A stretch of DNA of 49,286 nucleotides from an uncultured Blautia sp. GTDB taxonomy: Bacteria; Bacillota; Clostridia; Lachnospirales; Lachnospiraceae. Below are positions 39,940 through 49,236 of the stretch, piece by piece (positions within the stretch are counted from its first letter, which is position 1; every line of letters starts with the position of its first letter). The position numbers were made by a program, and so were the translations under genes. The notes below the pieces were generated by a model, which ran no database searches, was not told where the DNA came from, and saw only the letters and a list, made by a program, of their open reading frames with translations. The stretch spans positions 1-49,286 of the forward strand of contig UQHF01000026.1 of the NCBI GenBank assembly GCA_900540785.1. The letters run 5' to 3'.

Positions 39940-40106
39940 TGGAACACACAGAAAAACAAAATAACAGCAGCGCTTTTAAAGATGCGTCCATTGCAGAGCT
40001 TTCTGAAATCTGCTGCCGGAAAATCCGGGAATGCGAACGGGAGCTGAATAAGCAGGGATACTGGAATATTGCACTTGTTGCTTACCAGTTAAAAGAAAAG
40101 GAATAG
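39939..40106 (+). CDS. Small soluble protein coupled to DUF378 gene, unknown
   Basis: 55 codons, start ATG overlapping the DUF378 stop. The product (MEHTEKQNN... ending YQLKEKE) is hydrophilic and probably helical, with adjacent Cys-Cys and one further Cys (SEICCRKIRECERE, about 22-35). No family recognised. Supported by exact coupling, a hairpin directly after its stop codon, and continuity of coding character. Confidence 0.65.
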   Translation: MEHTEKQNNSSAFKDASIAELSEICCRKIRECERELNKQGYWNIALVAYQLKEKE

Positions 40107-40114
40107 ACAAACGT

Positions 40115-40151
40115 ACCCTTATACAGCACGATTAAGTTTCTGTATAAGGGT
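40115..40151. terminator. Hairpin between convergent small-protein and GH43 genes
   Basis: ACCCTTATACAG (40115-40126) and CTGTATAAGGGT (40140-40151) form a perfect 12-bp stem with a 13-base loop, in the 51-base gap between convergent genes. T-tracts are poor on both strands, but position and stem length fit a bidirectional terminator. Confidence 0.6.
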
Positions 40152-40157
40152 ATTGGT

Positions 40158-41804
40158 TTATTCTACACCTTTTTCCAGATCAGCCTGATAATCAAAGAAA
40201 TCAAAATCTGCATAATGCTTATGCTTTACCCTGTCCGCACAGGTAATCCCCACCATAGTTCCTGTAAATTCTCCATATTTACAGTATTCATCGGAAAAAC
40301 GTGTGGTATCAAATACGCGACCGATTTTCCGGTATGTTTCCCCGTCATAGCTCCATTCAAACCAGGACTGACGGCCTTTTATATAAAGCCGAAGATATAC
40401 AGGCACATCTTCCACCGGGATTCTGGAATTTAAAAATTCTGTCTTTACCCCGTTTTCCAGCTGGATAACAGAGAGCGCACTCTGACCAAGCGTCTCGCTG
40501 TAATATTTTCTGAGATTAATATAGTTCATATTGTCATAATACAAAATCAGTCCGGCGCTGTGCTGGTGTACTTCAGGAATAAATTCCATTTTTGTTGTAA
40601 CCACCGCATACACACTTGTGAGCTTTCTGGCAAGAATACTTACTTTATTTAAAGAAGTTCTGGATTCCTGTCCACGGAGACGCACATATCCCGGTCTTAC
40701 CTTTGCATCAGCAAAAGACTGGGGCATAATACGCGGAGCGTAATACCAGATACCAAGCTCATCGCCATCAAAATCGTCAAAATCCGGTATTTTCCTTACA
40801 GGATATTCTAAAAGACTGCTCTCTTCTACCTCTGTTTTTGCAAGATTGCTCCCGTCCGCCATGCGAAGCCAGTTATCTTCTGTCCACATCATTTTCTGGA
40901 TCGCCGTTTCCCTTCCGAGCGTGCAGCGAAGCTCCGGCACAAAAGGCCTGGCTGTTAAGTGTACCAGATACACCTCTCCGTTTTGCGTCTCCACATAGCT
41001 TCCGTGACCGGATTTCTGCAAAATGGAATCCGGGTTAAAATATTTTGGCTTTAAGTGGTCGGGATCCTGTCGCTCATTGGATTCTCCCGGAACGGAAGTG
41101 AGAATCGGATTTTTCGGATCTTTCTCATAAGGTCCCCATATATTTTTTGCGCGTCCCATAGTCACGCAGTGATTATATCCGGTTCCGCCTTCTGCACACA
41201 TAATATAATAATATCCGTTTTTCTTTGTGAGATGAGGCGCCTCTATACATCCTCTGTCTGTTCCCCCTCTCCAGATTATTTTCGGATACCCGATAATTTC
41301 CTGTTTTTCCGGTGAATACTCTACCAGACAGATAGCTCCCGGTTTTTCATATCCTTCCCGCGTCTCCCATTCAAGAGAAACCACCCATTTTCTTCCGTCA
41401 TCATCATGGAACATGGACGCGTCAAAGCCGGAAGAGTGAAGGTAAACCGGCTTACTCCACGGTCCTTTTATATCTTTTGCCGTGATCACAAAATTGTCCA
41501 CGTCAAAATATCTTGCATTCATGGAATTCATCACTCCATATACTACATAAAACAGCTCTTCTTTTTCACAATAGGTAAGACATGGCGCCCAGATTCCCTT
41601 TGCGGAAGGAAGTTTTTTTAAGTCCACCTCTCTGTCATCTGTCAGCACATGCGTATATAATTCCCAGTTTTTTAAATCTCTGGAATGGTATATCGGAATA
41701 CCAGGAAACCATTCAAAGGTAGAAACTGCCAGATAATAGTCGTCCCCTTTGCGACAAATACAGGGATCCGGATTAAATCCCGGAAGTATTGGATTCTTGA
41801 TCAT
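40158..41804 (-). CDS. Glycoside hydrolase family 43 (beta-xylosidase-like)
   Basis: 548 residues, cytoplasmic (no signal peptide). Five-bladed propeller at about 1-320 with the three acids in place: Asp in LPGFNPDPCICR (base), Asp in SSGFDASMFHDDDG (modulator) and Glu in GCIEAPHLTKK (acid). The C-terminal beta-sandwich (about 340-545) is the concanavalin-like domain usual in GH43 xylosidases. The opening NPILPGFNPDP with WFPGIPIYHS is typical of exo-beta-1,4-xylosidase or arabinofuranosidase members. Last gene of the glycan operon, 15 bases after GH30. Confidence 0.93.
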   Translation of the reverse strand: MIKNPILPGFNPDPCICRKGDDYYLAVSTFEWFPGIPIYHSRDLKNWELYTHVLTDDREVDLKKLPSAKGIWAPCLTYCEKEELFYVVYGVMNSMNARYFDVDNFVITAKDIKGPWSKPVYLHSSGFDASMFHDDDGRKWVVSLEWETREGYEKPGAICLVEYSPEKQEIIGYPKIIWRGGTDRGCIEAPHLTKKNGYYYIMCAEGGTGYNHCVTMGRAKNIWGPYEKDPKNPILTSVPGESNERQDPDHLKPKYFNPDSILQKSGHGSYVETQNGEVYLVHLTARPFVPELRCTLGRETAIQKMMWTEDNWLRMADGSNLAKTEVEESSLLEYPVRKIPDFDDFDGDELGIWYYAPRIMPQSFADAKVRPGYVRLRGQESRTSLNKVSILARKLTSVYAVVTTKMEFIPEVHQHSAGLILYYDNMNYINLRKYYSETLGQSALSVIQLENGVKTEFLNSRIPVEDVPVYLRLYIKGRQSWFEWSYDGETYRKIGRVFDTTRFSDEYCKYGEFTGTMVGITCADRVKHKHYADFDFFDYQADLEKGVE

Positions 41805-41819
41805 ATTCTTCTGTCCTTT

Positions 41820-43157
41820 CTATTCAAAACTTTTATCTATCATACCGCTTATCATGGTGTGGGGCAAAATATGAAATGCAAATTCCTCCCCTTCTATTCG
41901 AAGATTACACGGCATTGTCTCGTCTTCTCTGTTTAAAATTGTAAATACAACATTCCCGTCCGGATTTTCCCATGCTGTTATATCCAGCTTGTCGGTATAC
42001 CTTGTAACTGCAAGGCGTACGGCACCCGGTTTGATGAAATGAGCAAAATGCCAGTTATATTCCAGACATTTTCTCTTTATAAGAACCTTCTTTTCCATAT
42101 CAAACAGATATGGCGCATCACAGAAATTCTCTGTATGATTTGGCCCTCCCTGACTGTCCAGAAGAACATTCCAGTCATAAAATCCACACATTCCATGATT
42201 CAGGTTCCCTGTCATATCATGTGCAAGGCGTTCCGCATTTTCCTGTTGTGACTCTTTTTCATACTTTCCAAACTCCAGACAGCTTTCTGATAAAATCAGT
42301 TTTTTATCCGGATATATCTGGCGGAGCAGATCGAGAGATTCAAAATGATCTCCGCTGTACCAGTGGAATGCAACACCTGAAACCATTTTTTCTGTCTCCT
42401 CATCAAAAACAGCTTCTGCTCTCTCATATACACGCTCTTTATTGTGATCCCAGATAAAAACCTCCGTCTCTTCCAATCCGTGTTTTCTCAGTGCAGGAAT
42501 AAGAAAATCTCTTAAAAACTCCTTTTCTTCCTGCGGTGTATATACACAGGAATCCCATTCCTGTACCGCCTTCGGCTCATTTTGTACGGAAATTCTGTTC
42601 ACTTTGTATCCGCGCTTTTTAAATTCTTCTATATAACGGCAAATATATTCCGCCCACCGTTTTCTATACTGCGTCTTTAAAGAACCGCCTTTTTTCCGTC
42701 CCTTATTTGTCTTCATATAAGTGGGAGGCGACCAGGGAGACAGCATGATATTAAGCTTTTTGCCTGCTGCCTCCTCCGCAGCCTTAAGAAGAGGAATGAT
42801 ATATTTTTCTGTATCTGAAAAAGAAAATTTCTCCAGATTCTCGTCCGCCTCAAAAGGATCCGCTTCATACATATGTGTTGAAAAATCACAGCTGTCCATA
42901 TGGATACGCACCTGATTATATCCCATATTTTCCTCTTTAAAATACATATCCAGCATTTCTTTCTGCTGCTCCGGTGACATTTTGGAAAACACAAATCCGG
43001 AAGCGTCTGTAAGAGCGCCTCCGAATCCTTCAAATACCTGGTACTTTATATGTCCGTAAATATTTACCACATTTTCTTCAACACCGGAATCTTTTGCTGA
43101 AGAAAGAATTTCCTTTTTTACCCTGCCTTCTTCTGTCGTATATAAAACTGCTTTCAT
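41820..43157 (-). CDS. Glycoside hydrolase family 30
   Basis: 445 residues, no signal peptide. Family core FEGFGGALTDASGF near 40, SPWSPPTYMKTN near 140, acid/base Glu in SVQNEPKAVQEWDS near 197 and nucleophile Glu in LILSESCLEFG near 290, then the side beta domain with RYTDKLDITAWENPDGNVVFTILNRED. GH30 enzymes cut beta-linked glucosyl, xylosyl, fucosyl or galactosyl bonds depending on subfamily, which I cannot fix by eye. Overlaps the GH42 stop by 4 bases. Confidence 0.92.
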   Translation of the reverse strand: MKAVLYTTEEGRVKKEILSSAKDSGVEENVVNIYGHIKYQVFEGFGGALTDASGFVFSKMSPEQQKEMLDMYFKEENMGYNQVRIHMDSCDFSTHMYEADPFEADENLEKFSFSDTEKYIIPLLKAAEEAAGKKLNIMLSPWSPPTYMKTNKGRKKGGSLKTQYRKRWAEYICRYIEEFKKRGYKVNRISVQNEPKAVQEWDSCVYTPQEEKEFLRDFLIPALRKHGLEETEVFIWDHNKERVYERAEAVFDEETEKMVSGVAFHWYSGDHFESLDLLRQIYPDKKLILSESCLEFGKYEKESQQENAERLAHDMTGNLNHGMCGFYDWNVLLDSQGGPNHTENFCDAPYLFDMEKKVLIKRKCLEYNWHFAHFIKPGAVRLAVTRYTDKLDITAWENPDGNVVFTILNREDETMPCNLRIEGEEFAFHILPHTMISGMIDKSFE

Positions 43158-45160
43158 TTCATTTCCTCCAATATTTTCACACCCCAGTCCTCCAGGTGCA
43201 GAATATCGCCTTTTTCATATATTTGTTCTGTTAAAATATCCCTGACCTTTTTGTATGGGCATAAAATTTCTCTCTCGTCCTCACTGTAATGCAGGAGATA
43301 GTGAAGAACTTTTCCCGCTCCATTCACCCCGCTCCTTACAATAACAGGAAAAGAAAGCTCTGTCTCTTCCTTTAAAATCCCGGCATGGTCCGCCGCTTTT
43401 CTTAACACTTCTTTCAGCACCTTTTTCGTTGTGTAACAGCCTATATAATAAGCAGATCCTCTGCCGTATTTATTTTCTGTGATGCCGGCGTATCTGCCCC
43501 AGTATTTATGCTCATAATTTCCCAGGCTTTTCGCTGACCCCGGTTTTAAAAGCTCCGCAAAATATTGGACTTTCTCTCCTTTTAAAGTCATATCGCCCGG
43601 CTCTGTAAACTGATTATAACTCATACCAAAACATTTACAGAGCCGGTGTGGCTGGGTGTCATGCCATACGGTAAAATGCTCATCAGAGACAAAGGATTTA
43701 AAAGAACTTACAAGAACGCCGCCCTCTTTTACAAAAGCCTCAAGCTCTTCCAGTATCTCCTCTTTTACGCTGTATAACGCAGGCGTAATGATCATATCAT
43801 ACGCGTTTCTGTCAACCGCATTTATATCTACTACATCGCACTCAATATTCATCTCATACAGACTGTCGTACATCCAGCGCACAATATCATTATAGCTTAA
43901 ATCCCGGTCAACCGGAAACCACTGAAACGCTGTCAAAGTATGGTTATCTGTCAAAAGAGCCACTCTGTTTTTCTTTTGTATCTGAAGCCTTTCTGCGCCC
44001 AGTTTTTTCCATTCCTTTCCAAAAACACACGCTTCTTCATAAGTGGGATTTTCCTGTAGATCATGGCTTAAAAGACCTTTCCAGTATGTTTCATATCCGT
44101 TGTGAATCGAATGCCAGTTCCAGTAAAGAAGCCCTTTGGCGCCGGAGGCAAGATGGCTGTACGCCTGCAGGCGAAGCTGTCCCGGATAAGGCGTCCAGTA
44201 TTTAAACGCCTGCGCCTGACATTCCAACACAAGGTAGTTGTCATTTTTCAGAGAGCGGATTTCATCTCCTCCGAAAGCAATTTCTGCTCCTGTGAGCTCG
44301 TCCTGGGTCGGATGATAAATATCGCACCCGGAAACAGTCAGACACTTTGCTACCTCGTAATGGCAAATATCCGGCTGCACTCCATAGGAATATCCGTCCT
44401 GTGCAATATCCGCCCCAAACTTTTTCCACTCAAAATCGAAATTATGAGTGATAAACTGGTCTTCTCTCTTATATTCTCTTACAATATCTGCCTGCCAGCT
44501 TAAATACTCTGCGGTAAGTGTCCGTCTGAACTTTTCAAATTCCCCGTAAAGACCGCCATTGATACATCCTTCTATATCCGGAAAATCATCCCAACTATGA
44601 ATAGAATTACTCCAGTAAGAAAGATGAAAAGCTTTATTTAACTCTTCTGTCGTTTTATATTTTTCCTGAAGATATACAAGAAATTTTTCCTGAATCTGTT
44701 TTCCTGTATTTCCATAGTGCTTCGTTTCATTGTCAATCTGAAAACCGATCACAGGCATCTGACCGGCAGTGTGCTCCATAATTTTTCGAATGACCCTCTC
44801 TGCATAAAACCGAAATGTAGGATTCCAGAGATTCATCTTCTGCCTGTGCCCGTATTTTATCTGTCCGGTTTTTGTTGTAACCATCACATCTTCATCTTTT
44901 TTATAAAGCCAGGAAGGAATCGCATACGTAGGTGTTCCTATTATAACCTTCATACCCTGTTTCTCTGCTTCCTGAATAACAGCATCTATATAGGAAAAAT
45001 CAAATATCCCCGGCTCCGGTTCCAGAGTACTCCACGTAGATTCCGCAATACGGATTACATTCATGCCTGCTTTTTTCATCATTTTCAGATCTTCTTCCAC
45101 TCTGTCATAAGGCATATATTCCGGATAATAGGCTGTCCCAAACAGTAATTCCTGTTTCAT
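43154..45160 (-). CDS. Glycoside hydrolase family 42 beta-galactosidase
   Basis: 668 residues, typical for GH42, cytoplasmic. Opening FGTAYYPEYMPYDRVEEDLKMMKKAGMNVIRIAESTWSTLEPEPG (key residues YYPE, W..LEP), acid/base Glu in GFQIDNETKHYG near 145, nucleophile Glu in LVLECQAQAFKYWTPYPGQ near 310, followed by the trimerisation domain. Removes beta-galactosyl, sometimes alpha-L-arabinosyl, ends from oligosaccharides. It follows the sugar transporter by 15 bases. Confidence 0.95.
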   Translation of the reverse strand: MKQELLFGTAYYPEYMPYDRVEEDLKMMKKAGMNVIRIAESTWSTLEPEPGIFDFSYIDAVIQEAEKQGMKVIIGTPTYAIPSWLYKKDEDVMVTTKTGQIKYGHRQKMNLWNPTFRFYAERVIRKIMEHTAGQMPVIGFQIDNETKHYGNTGKQIQEKFLVYLQEKYKTTEELNKAFHLSYWSNSIHSWDDFPDIEGCINGGLYGEFEKFRRTLTAEYLSWQADIVREYKREDQFITHNFDFEWKKFGADIAQDGYSYGVQPDICHYEVAKCLTVSGCDIYHPTQDELTGAEIAFGGDEIRSLKNDNYLVLECQAQAFKYWTPYPGQLRLQAYSHLASGAKGLLYWNWHSIHNGYETYWKGLLSHDLQENPTYEEACVFGKEWKKLGAERLQIQKKNRVALLTDNHTLTAFQWFPVDRDLSYNDIVRWMYDSLYEMNIECDVVDINAVDRNAYDMIITPALYSVKEEILEELEAFVKEGGVLVSSFKSFVSDEHFTVWHDTQPHRLCKCFGMSYNQFTEPGDMTLKGEKVQYFAELLKPGSAKSLGNYEHKYWGRYAGITENKYGRGSAYYIGCYTTKKVLKEVLRKAADHAGILKEETELSFPVIVRSGVNGAGKVLHYLLHYSEDEREILCPYKKVRDILTEQIYEKGDILHLEDWGVKILEEMK

Positions 45161-45175
45161 ATTGTCAAACCTCTC

Positions 45176-46564
45176 TTATTTACCTTCTCTGTATTTTCCT
45201 TTTGCCAGCTCCTCCACTGCTTTATCATATTTTTTATCCAGATCAAACAGCACCATACATACAATGCAGATCACAGATGTGATAACCGGAACCCAGGCAA
45301 AGGAAATATTAATAGCTGTAAGAGAGCCTGTACTCTGCACTGCTTTCTCCGCATCAAAGCCGCCTGCCCCTAAAATCCAGCCAAGAGCTGCCGTTCCGAT
45401 TCCGGAACCAACCTTCATGCAGAAAGAAGAAGCTGCATTTCCCATTCCTGCTGTTCCGTAGCCGTTATACCACTCTCCATATGTAATGGCATCCTGAAGG
45501 CAACCAAACATGGTTGCTCCTCCGCATCCGAAGCCGATTCCCTTTATTACGGAAGACAGACAGATCATTCCATAATCTGTGGTAAGTCCTGACATCACAA
45601 ATCCGACTGTGGCAATCAGCATACCGATCATAAACACATTTCTCTTGCTTGCCTTTTTCATTACAAAAGGTGTGATAAAAAGCGTCACGATCTGCGCAAC
45701 AGAAAGAAGATTTGCCACCATCGCGTACTGTCCTTCGTTTCCCATGTTGTATTTTGCAAAATAAAAGGCGGAACCAAAGAAGCAGGACATCATAAAATAC
45801 ATGGAAAACAGAGCCGCTACCATAAGAACCCAATATTTATTTACAGCAAGACCTTTTAATCCCTTAATAAACGAAATTTTATTTTTGTCATCTGTTTTCT
45901 CCACAACACGTTCTTTACAGGTAAAGAACATAAACATATTTAAAATAACAAACACGATCATCAGAACTGCCATCGTCATTGTCCAGCCTTTCTGAGAATA
46001 CGCATCCCCATCTCCGAAAAAGCCGGTCATTTTCATAACCACAGTATTGATCGTCATCGTTCCTGCTGTGGCAAGAAGATTTCTGAAGTTTCCGAGAAGT
46101 CCCCTTTCATACTGGTTTGTTGTCATAAGTCCGTGCATCGTTGCATAAGGAACATTGATTCCTGTGTAAAAAATTGTAGATACAAGATTATAGGTAAGGA
46201 ACATATAAACAAGCTGCGCTTTACCATGAAGGCTTGCAGGCACACTGAACATCAGGACAGTACATACTGCAAGAGGAATACAGAGCCTTGCAATCCAGGG
46301 GCGGGCTTTTCCCCATCTACTATTTGTATGGTCCACAATATATCCCATTGCCAAATCGGAAATTCCGTCCAGGATTTTTGAAAACGCAATAATAGACGCT
46401 GCTGCCGCTGCGCTCGCTCCGACTACATTTGTATAATATACAAGCAAAAATGCACTGATTGCAGAATATACGAGATTGCCTGCGTAATCTCCTACGCCGT
46501 ATGCAAATCTTTCAATAAAAGAAAGTCTTGCGTTTGGATTCAGTTCTTCTTCTGTTGTTCTCAT
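45176..46564 (-). CDS. GPH-family sugar:cation symporter (MFS superfamily)
   Basis: 462 residues, twelve transmembrane helices. The GPH (MelB/XynP/YicJ) group is indicated by FAYGVGDYAGNLVYSAISAFLLVYYTNVVGASA near the start, ISDLAMGYIVDHTNSRWGKARPWI near 70-92 and CLQDAITYGEWYNGYGTAGMGNAASSF near 355. Carries a glycoside or oligoside in with Na+ or H+. It is the only transporter in the locus, so it should deliver the substrate of the four glycosidases. Confidence 0.94.
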   Translation of the reverse strand: MRTTEEELNPNARLSFIERFAYGVGDYAGNLVYSAISAFLLVYYTNVVGASAAAAASIIAFSKILDGISDLAMGYIVDHTNSRWGKARPWIARLCIPLAVCTVLMFSVPASLHGKAQLVYMFLTYNLVSTIFYTGINVPYATMHGLMTTNQYERGLLGNFRNLLATAGTMTINTVVMKMTGFFGDGDAYSQKGWTMTMAVLMIVFVILNMFMFFTCKERVVEKTDDKNKISFIKGLKGLAVNKYWVLMVAALFSMYFMMSCFFGSAFYFAKYNMGNEGQYAMVANLLSVAQIVTLFITPFVMKKASKRNVFMIGMLIATVGFVMSGLTTDYGMICLSSVIKGIGFGCGGATMFGCLQDAITYGEWYNGYGTAGMGNAASSFCMKVGSGIGTAALGWILGAGGFDAEKAVQSTGSLTAINISFAWVPVITSVICIVCMVLFDLDKKYDKAVEELAKGKYREGK

Positions 46565-46593
46565 TGTCTCTCTCCTGTTCTCTGTTTTTTATA

Positions 46594-47766
46594 TTATGAA
46601 TTCTGTTTGGGAAACCAGCCAAAATCGTGGCATCTTCCAAAATCCCAGCTGTCCCAGCCAACCCAGCCATTTTCATTGACTGTATCTGTCAAAAGCTTAT
46701 AGCTCCAGTAGAAATATCCGCTTCCTTTCTCCCATGCCTGAAGCTGCGCTTCTGCAACCGCATGATAAATCGCTTTTTTCTCCTCATCTGTCATTTTTTC
46801 TTCGGAGACGCCTTCCATTCCGTTTAGCACTGTCTGCCCGCCCTTTGTATCTCTTCCTACCGCAAGAGAATTAAAAAGGCACCACTCTCCGCAGATAACC
46901 GGGAAATACTGCTGCATTTCTTCTATATCTTTTGCAAAATGCTCTTTGATATAATTTACATACCCTTCTACTGTCTGTTCACAGCCGTCCATCTCAGCCA
47001 TCATAAGATAATTATGCGTATCCAGCACTACATTTTTGTATTTTTCCTCCCGCATAAAATCTTTCCAGGCTTTTAAGCGAAACGCATCATGGAAAACCAC
47101 ATATTTTTCTTCCGGCATATATTTTCGGATCCTGTCATAAGCATCCAGATAAAACTGACGGATAAACTCCATTGTATTTGGTTTTGTTCCCTTTGCCTTT
47201 TCCGGGTCTACTGCAGGATACCGTTCTGTAACGCGCATGGATTCCCACATATCTTCCAGAACAGGTTCATTTAATATCTCGATTCCCCAAAGCCCTTTCC
47301 TTGTTCCGTATCTCTTTGCGAGGCGTTCCAGAACTGTAAGCTCAAATTCTACTTCGTCCGGCTGCTGAGACCACTTGCATACTCCGCTGATTCCTCCATT
47401 GTCAAAACCGTTCTGACTGTCCGGTGCTGTATGGAGATCGATCAGAATCTGAAGATCATATCTCTCCGCCCAGTTAAATGCTTTATCCAGTTCTTCAATA
47501 CAGCCGATAAAAGGCTCTCTGTCTCCAAAAATAAAATACGGAACCGGTATTCGCACTGCATCCATGCCCATCGCCTTGATTCTTGTAAAATCACGCTCTG
47601 TGATATATTCTGAACGATGGATTTTGATTCTCGCCTCATATACTTCCTTTGAGAGCTGTGTTGGAAGATAATATTCATCTTCTGCTGTTGTTCCCTCAAA
47701 CAATGCAGGACTCATCCATTTTTCCAGTACCAGCCAGTTTCCAAGATTCACACCTTTTACTTTCAT
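46594..47766 (-). CDS. Glycoside hydrolase family 5 (exo-beta-1,3-glucanase-like)
   Basis: 390 residues, cytoplasmic, no signal peptide. KGVNLGNWLVLEKWMSPALFEG at the start and DAVRIPVPYFIF near 67 resemble fungal exo-1,3-glucanases. Acid/base Glu in GIEILNEPV near 163; nucleophile Glu in FPVICGEWCLF near 290; VLDTHNY near 240 and YFYWSYK near 355 complete the GH5 set. First gene of the operon, next to the AraC regulator. Beta-glucosyl activity is likely; other beta-glycosides are possible in this large family. Confidence 0.92.
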   Translation of the reverse strand: MKVKGVNLGNWLVLEKWMSPALFEGTTAEDEYYLPTQLSKEVYEARIKIHRSEYITERDFTRIKAMGMDAVRIPVPYFIFGDREPFIGCIEELDKAFNWAERYDLQILIDLHTAPDSQNGFDNGGISGVCKWSQQPDEVEFELTVLERLAKRYGTRKGLWGIEILNEPVLEDMWESMRVTERYPAVDPEKAKGTKPNTMEFIRQFYLDAYDRIRKYMPEEKYVVFHDAFRLKAWKDFMREEKYKNVVLDTHNYLMMAEMDGCEQTVEGYVNYIKEHFAKDIEEMQQYFPVICGEWCLFNSLAVGRDTKGGQTVLNGMEGVSEEKMTDEEKKAIYHAVAEAQLQAWEKGSGYFYWSYKLLTDTVNENGWVGWDSWDFGRCHDFGWFPKQNS

Positions 47767-47954
47767 ATTCTTCTCCTCTTCTTTCGCTCATTTTGTAACG
47801 TACCATCTGACACTCATCGTTACTTTCTGATTACATTTTAAAAAAACTGCGTTTCATTTTATATTACTTTTTTCATGTTTTTATCACTTTTTTCACATGA
47901 AATATGTTATACTGAAATCAGATTTTTAGAATAACATGAGAAAGGACGGATTAT
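47767..47954. promoter_or_regulatory. Divergent control region of the glycan locus
   Basis: An AT-rich 188-base gap. Plus strand: TATACT at 47908-47913, about 40 bases before araC, with a weak -35. Minus strand: a weak GTGATA-18-TATAAA promoter can be read upstream of the GH5 gene. TTCATG and CATGAA half-sites near 47873-47899 surround the putative -35 region and may bind the AraC protein. Confidence 0.4.
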
Positions 47955-49172
47955 ATGAATTATCGGTATCTTATGCAGCATATTTCGTACCATCTGCATA
48001 CTTTTGTCAAACAATATAAAAAAAATGGACTTTTTACAGACTCTTTCTGTGCAAGAGTCAACTTCCACGATGTTATTTCAGGCGATAAAAACATAAAAGA
48101 ATGGCTTCCTTTTCCGGTAAACTTTTCTTTTCCATTCCTTTTTTCTGTAAATCTGGATTGTATTTATGCTTTCATTCCCACACCGGAATGGGATTTTCTC
48201 ATTGGACCAGTCCGCTTTTCTCAGACCGTCCATCTGAAATATAAGTTTTCAGAAGATGCTGCAGATATTTCCTGGATTTCCTCTCTGCCTCTCTGTGATT
48301 TTTCCACTCTTATTCAGGATATTCTTCTTATTTATAATCTGTGTACAGAAGAAATTTTCACAGAAACCGATTTATATACTTTAAGCTGTATGGATTTTAA
48401 TATAGAAGAGCAGACAGAAAAGAAATTTTCGGAGCTGATTTTTCAGAACAGAGAAGCAGGAAAGATACATAATCCTTATGATCAGGAAATCCGGGAATTT
48501 TCAAGTATTGAACAGGGAGATTTAGAACAGTTAAAACAAAGTCTGGAAGAAGATTATCCAGGCGAAATCGGAACGCTTGCAAAAGATCCCTTGCGCCATA
48601 CAAAAAACCTTGCAATCGTTATCATTACTCTGGCAAGCCGTGCAGCAATACGGGGAGGCGTCCTCTCAGAACTTTCTTTTTCTCTGAGCGATTCCTATAT
48701 TCAGAAAATCGAGGAATGTAATGATATTCCGGCTCTCACTCATCTTTTCCACTCTGCTGAATTTCATTACGCGCAGATGGTACGGGATCTGAAAGAGGAA
48801 AACCCGGAAAATGCCTTAAAAGACTCCAGCTTTCATATTAACCGGTGCAAGGATTATATTTTTTCCCACCTTCACGGAAAAATCTCCATATCCGAAATCG
48901 CAAAAGTCCTGGAATTAAATCCAAATTATTTATCCGGTCTTTTTCAAAAATGCGAGCATATGACTATCTCCGAATTTATTCAAAAAGAAAAAGTAAGGCT
49001 TGTAAAAAACTTGCTCATTTATTCCCAATATACTTATGCAGAAATCGCTGCATATTTAGGATATTCTTCTCAAAGTCATCTTGGAAAACAATTTAAGAAA
49101 TATACCGGTCTCACACCCGGCAAATACAGGGAAAAATATGGACGCAAAGAATTTGCGGAAGAAAAGATATAA
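47955..49172 (+). CDS. AraC-family transcription regulator
   Basis: 405 residues. The C-terminal 100 carry two helix-turn-helix motifs: first in ISISEIAKVLELNPNYLSGLFQK near 315-338, second in YTYAEIAAYLGYSSQSHLGKQFKKYTGLTPGKYRE near 362-396. The N-terminal 300 residues have no cupin motif that I recognise and no membrane segment; this long sensor is common in Lachnospiraceae regulators of glycosidase loci. Start ATG with GAAAGGA upstream. Divergent from the GH5-led operon and presumably its activator. Confidence 0.92.
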   Translation: MNYRYLMQHISYHLHTFVKQYKKNGLFTDSFCARVNFHDVISGDKNIKEWLPFPVNFSFPFLFSVNLDCIYAFIPTPEWDFLIGPVRFSQTVHLKYKFSEDAADISWISSLPLCDFSTLIQDILLIYNLCTEEIFTETDLYTLSCMDFNIEEQTEKKFSELIFQNREAGKIHNPYDQEIREFSSIEQGDLEQLKQSLEEDYPGEIGTLAKDPLRHTKNLAIVIITLASRAAIRGGVLSELSFSLSDSYIQKIEECNDIPALTHLFHSAEFHYAQMVRDLKEENPENALKDSSFHINRCKDYIFSHLHGKISISEIAKVLELNPNYLSGLFQKCEHMTISEFIQKEKVRLVKNLLIYSQYTYAEIAAYLGYSSQSHLGKQFKKYTGLTPGKYREKYGRKEFAEEKI

Positions 49173-49198
49173 CAGGAAATTCACAGAGCAATTTCCTG
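49173..49198. terminator. Weak hairpin after araC
   Basis: CAGGAAATT and AATTTCCTG form a 9-bp stem with an 8-base loop, overlapping nothing coding. No T-run on the plus strand; assigned by position only. Confidence 0.35.
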
Positions 49199-49204
49199 AC
49201 AAGC

Positions 49205-49233
49205 AAAAAGGACTCTGAAATTTCAGAGTCCTT
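49205..49233 (-). terminator. Terminator of the tRNA-Gly gene
   Basis: A perfect 22-bp palindrome at 49210-49231 (GGACTCTGAAA and its complement), followed on the minus strand by CCTTTTTG. It lies 3 bases after the tRNA 3' end. Confidence 0.8.
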
Positions 49234-49236
49234 AAG

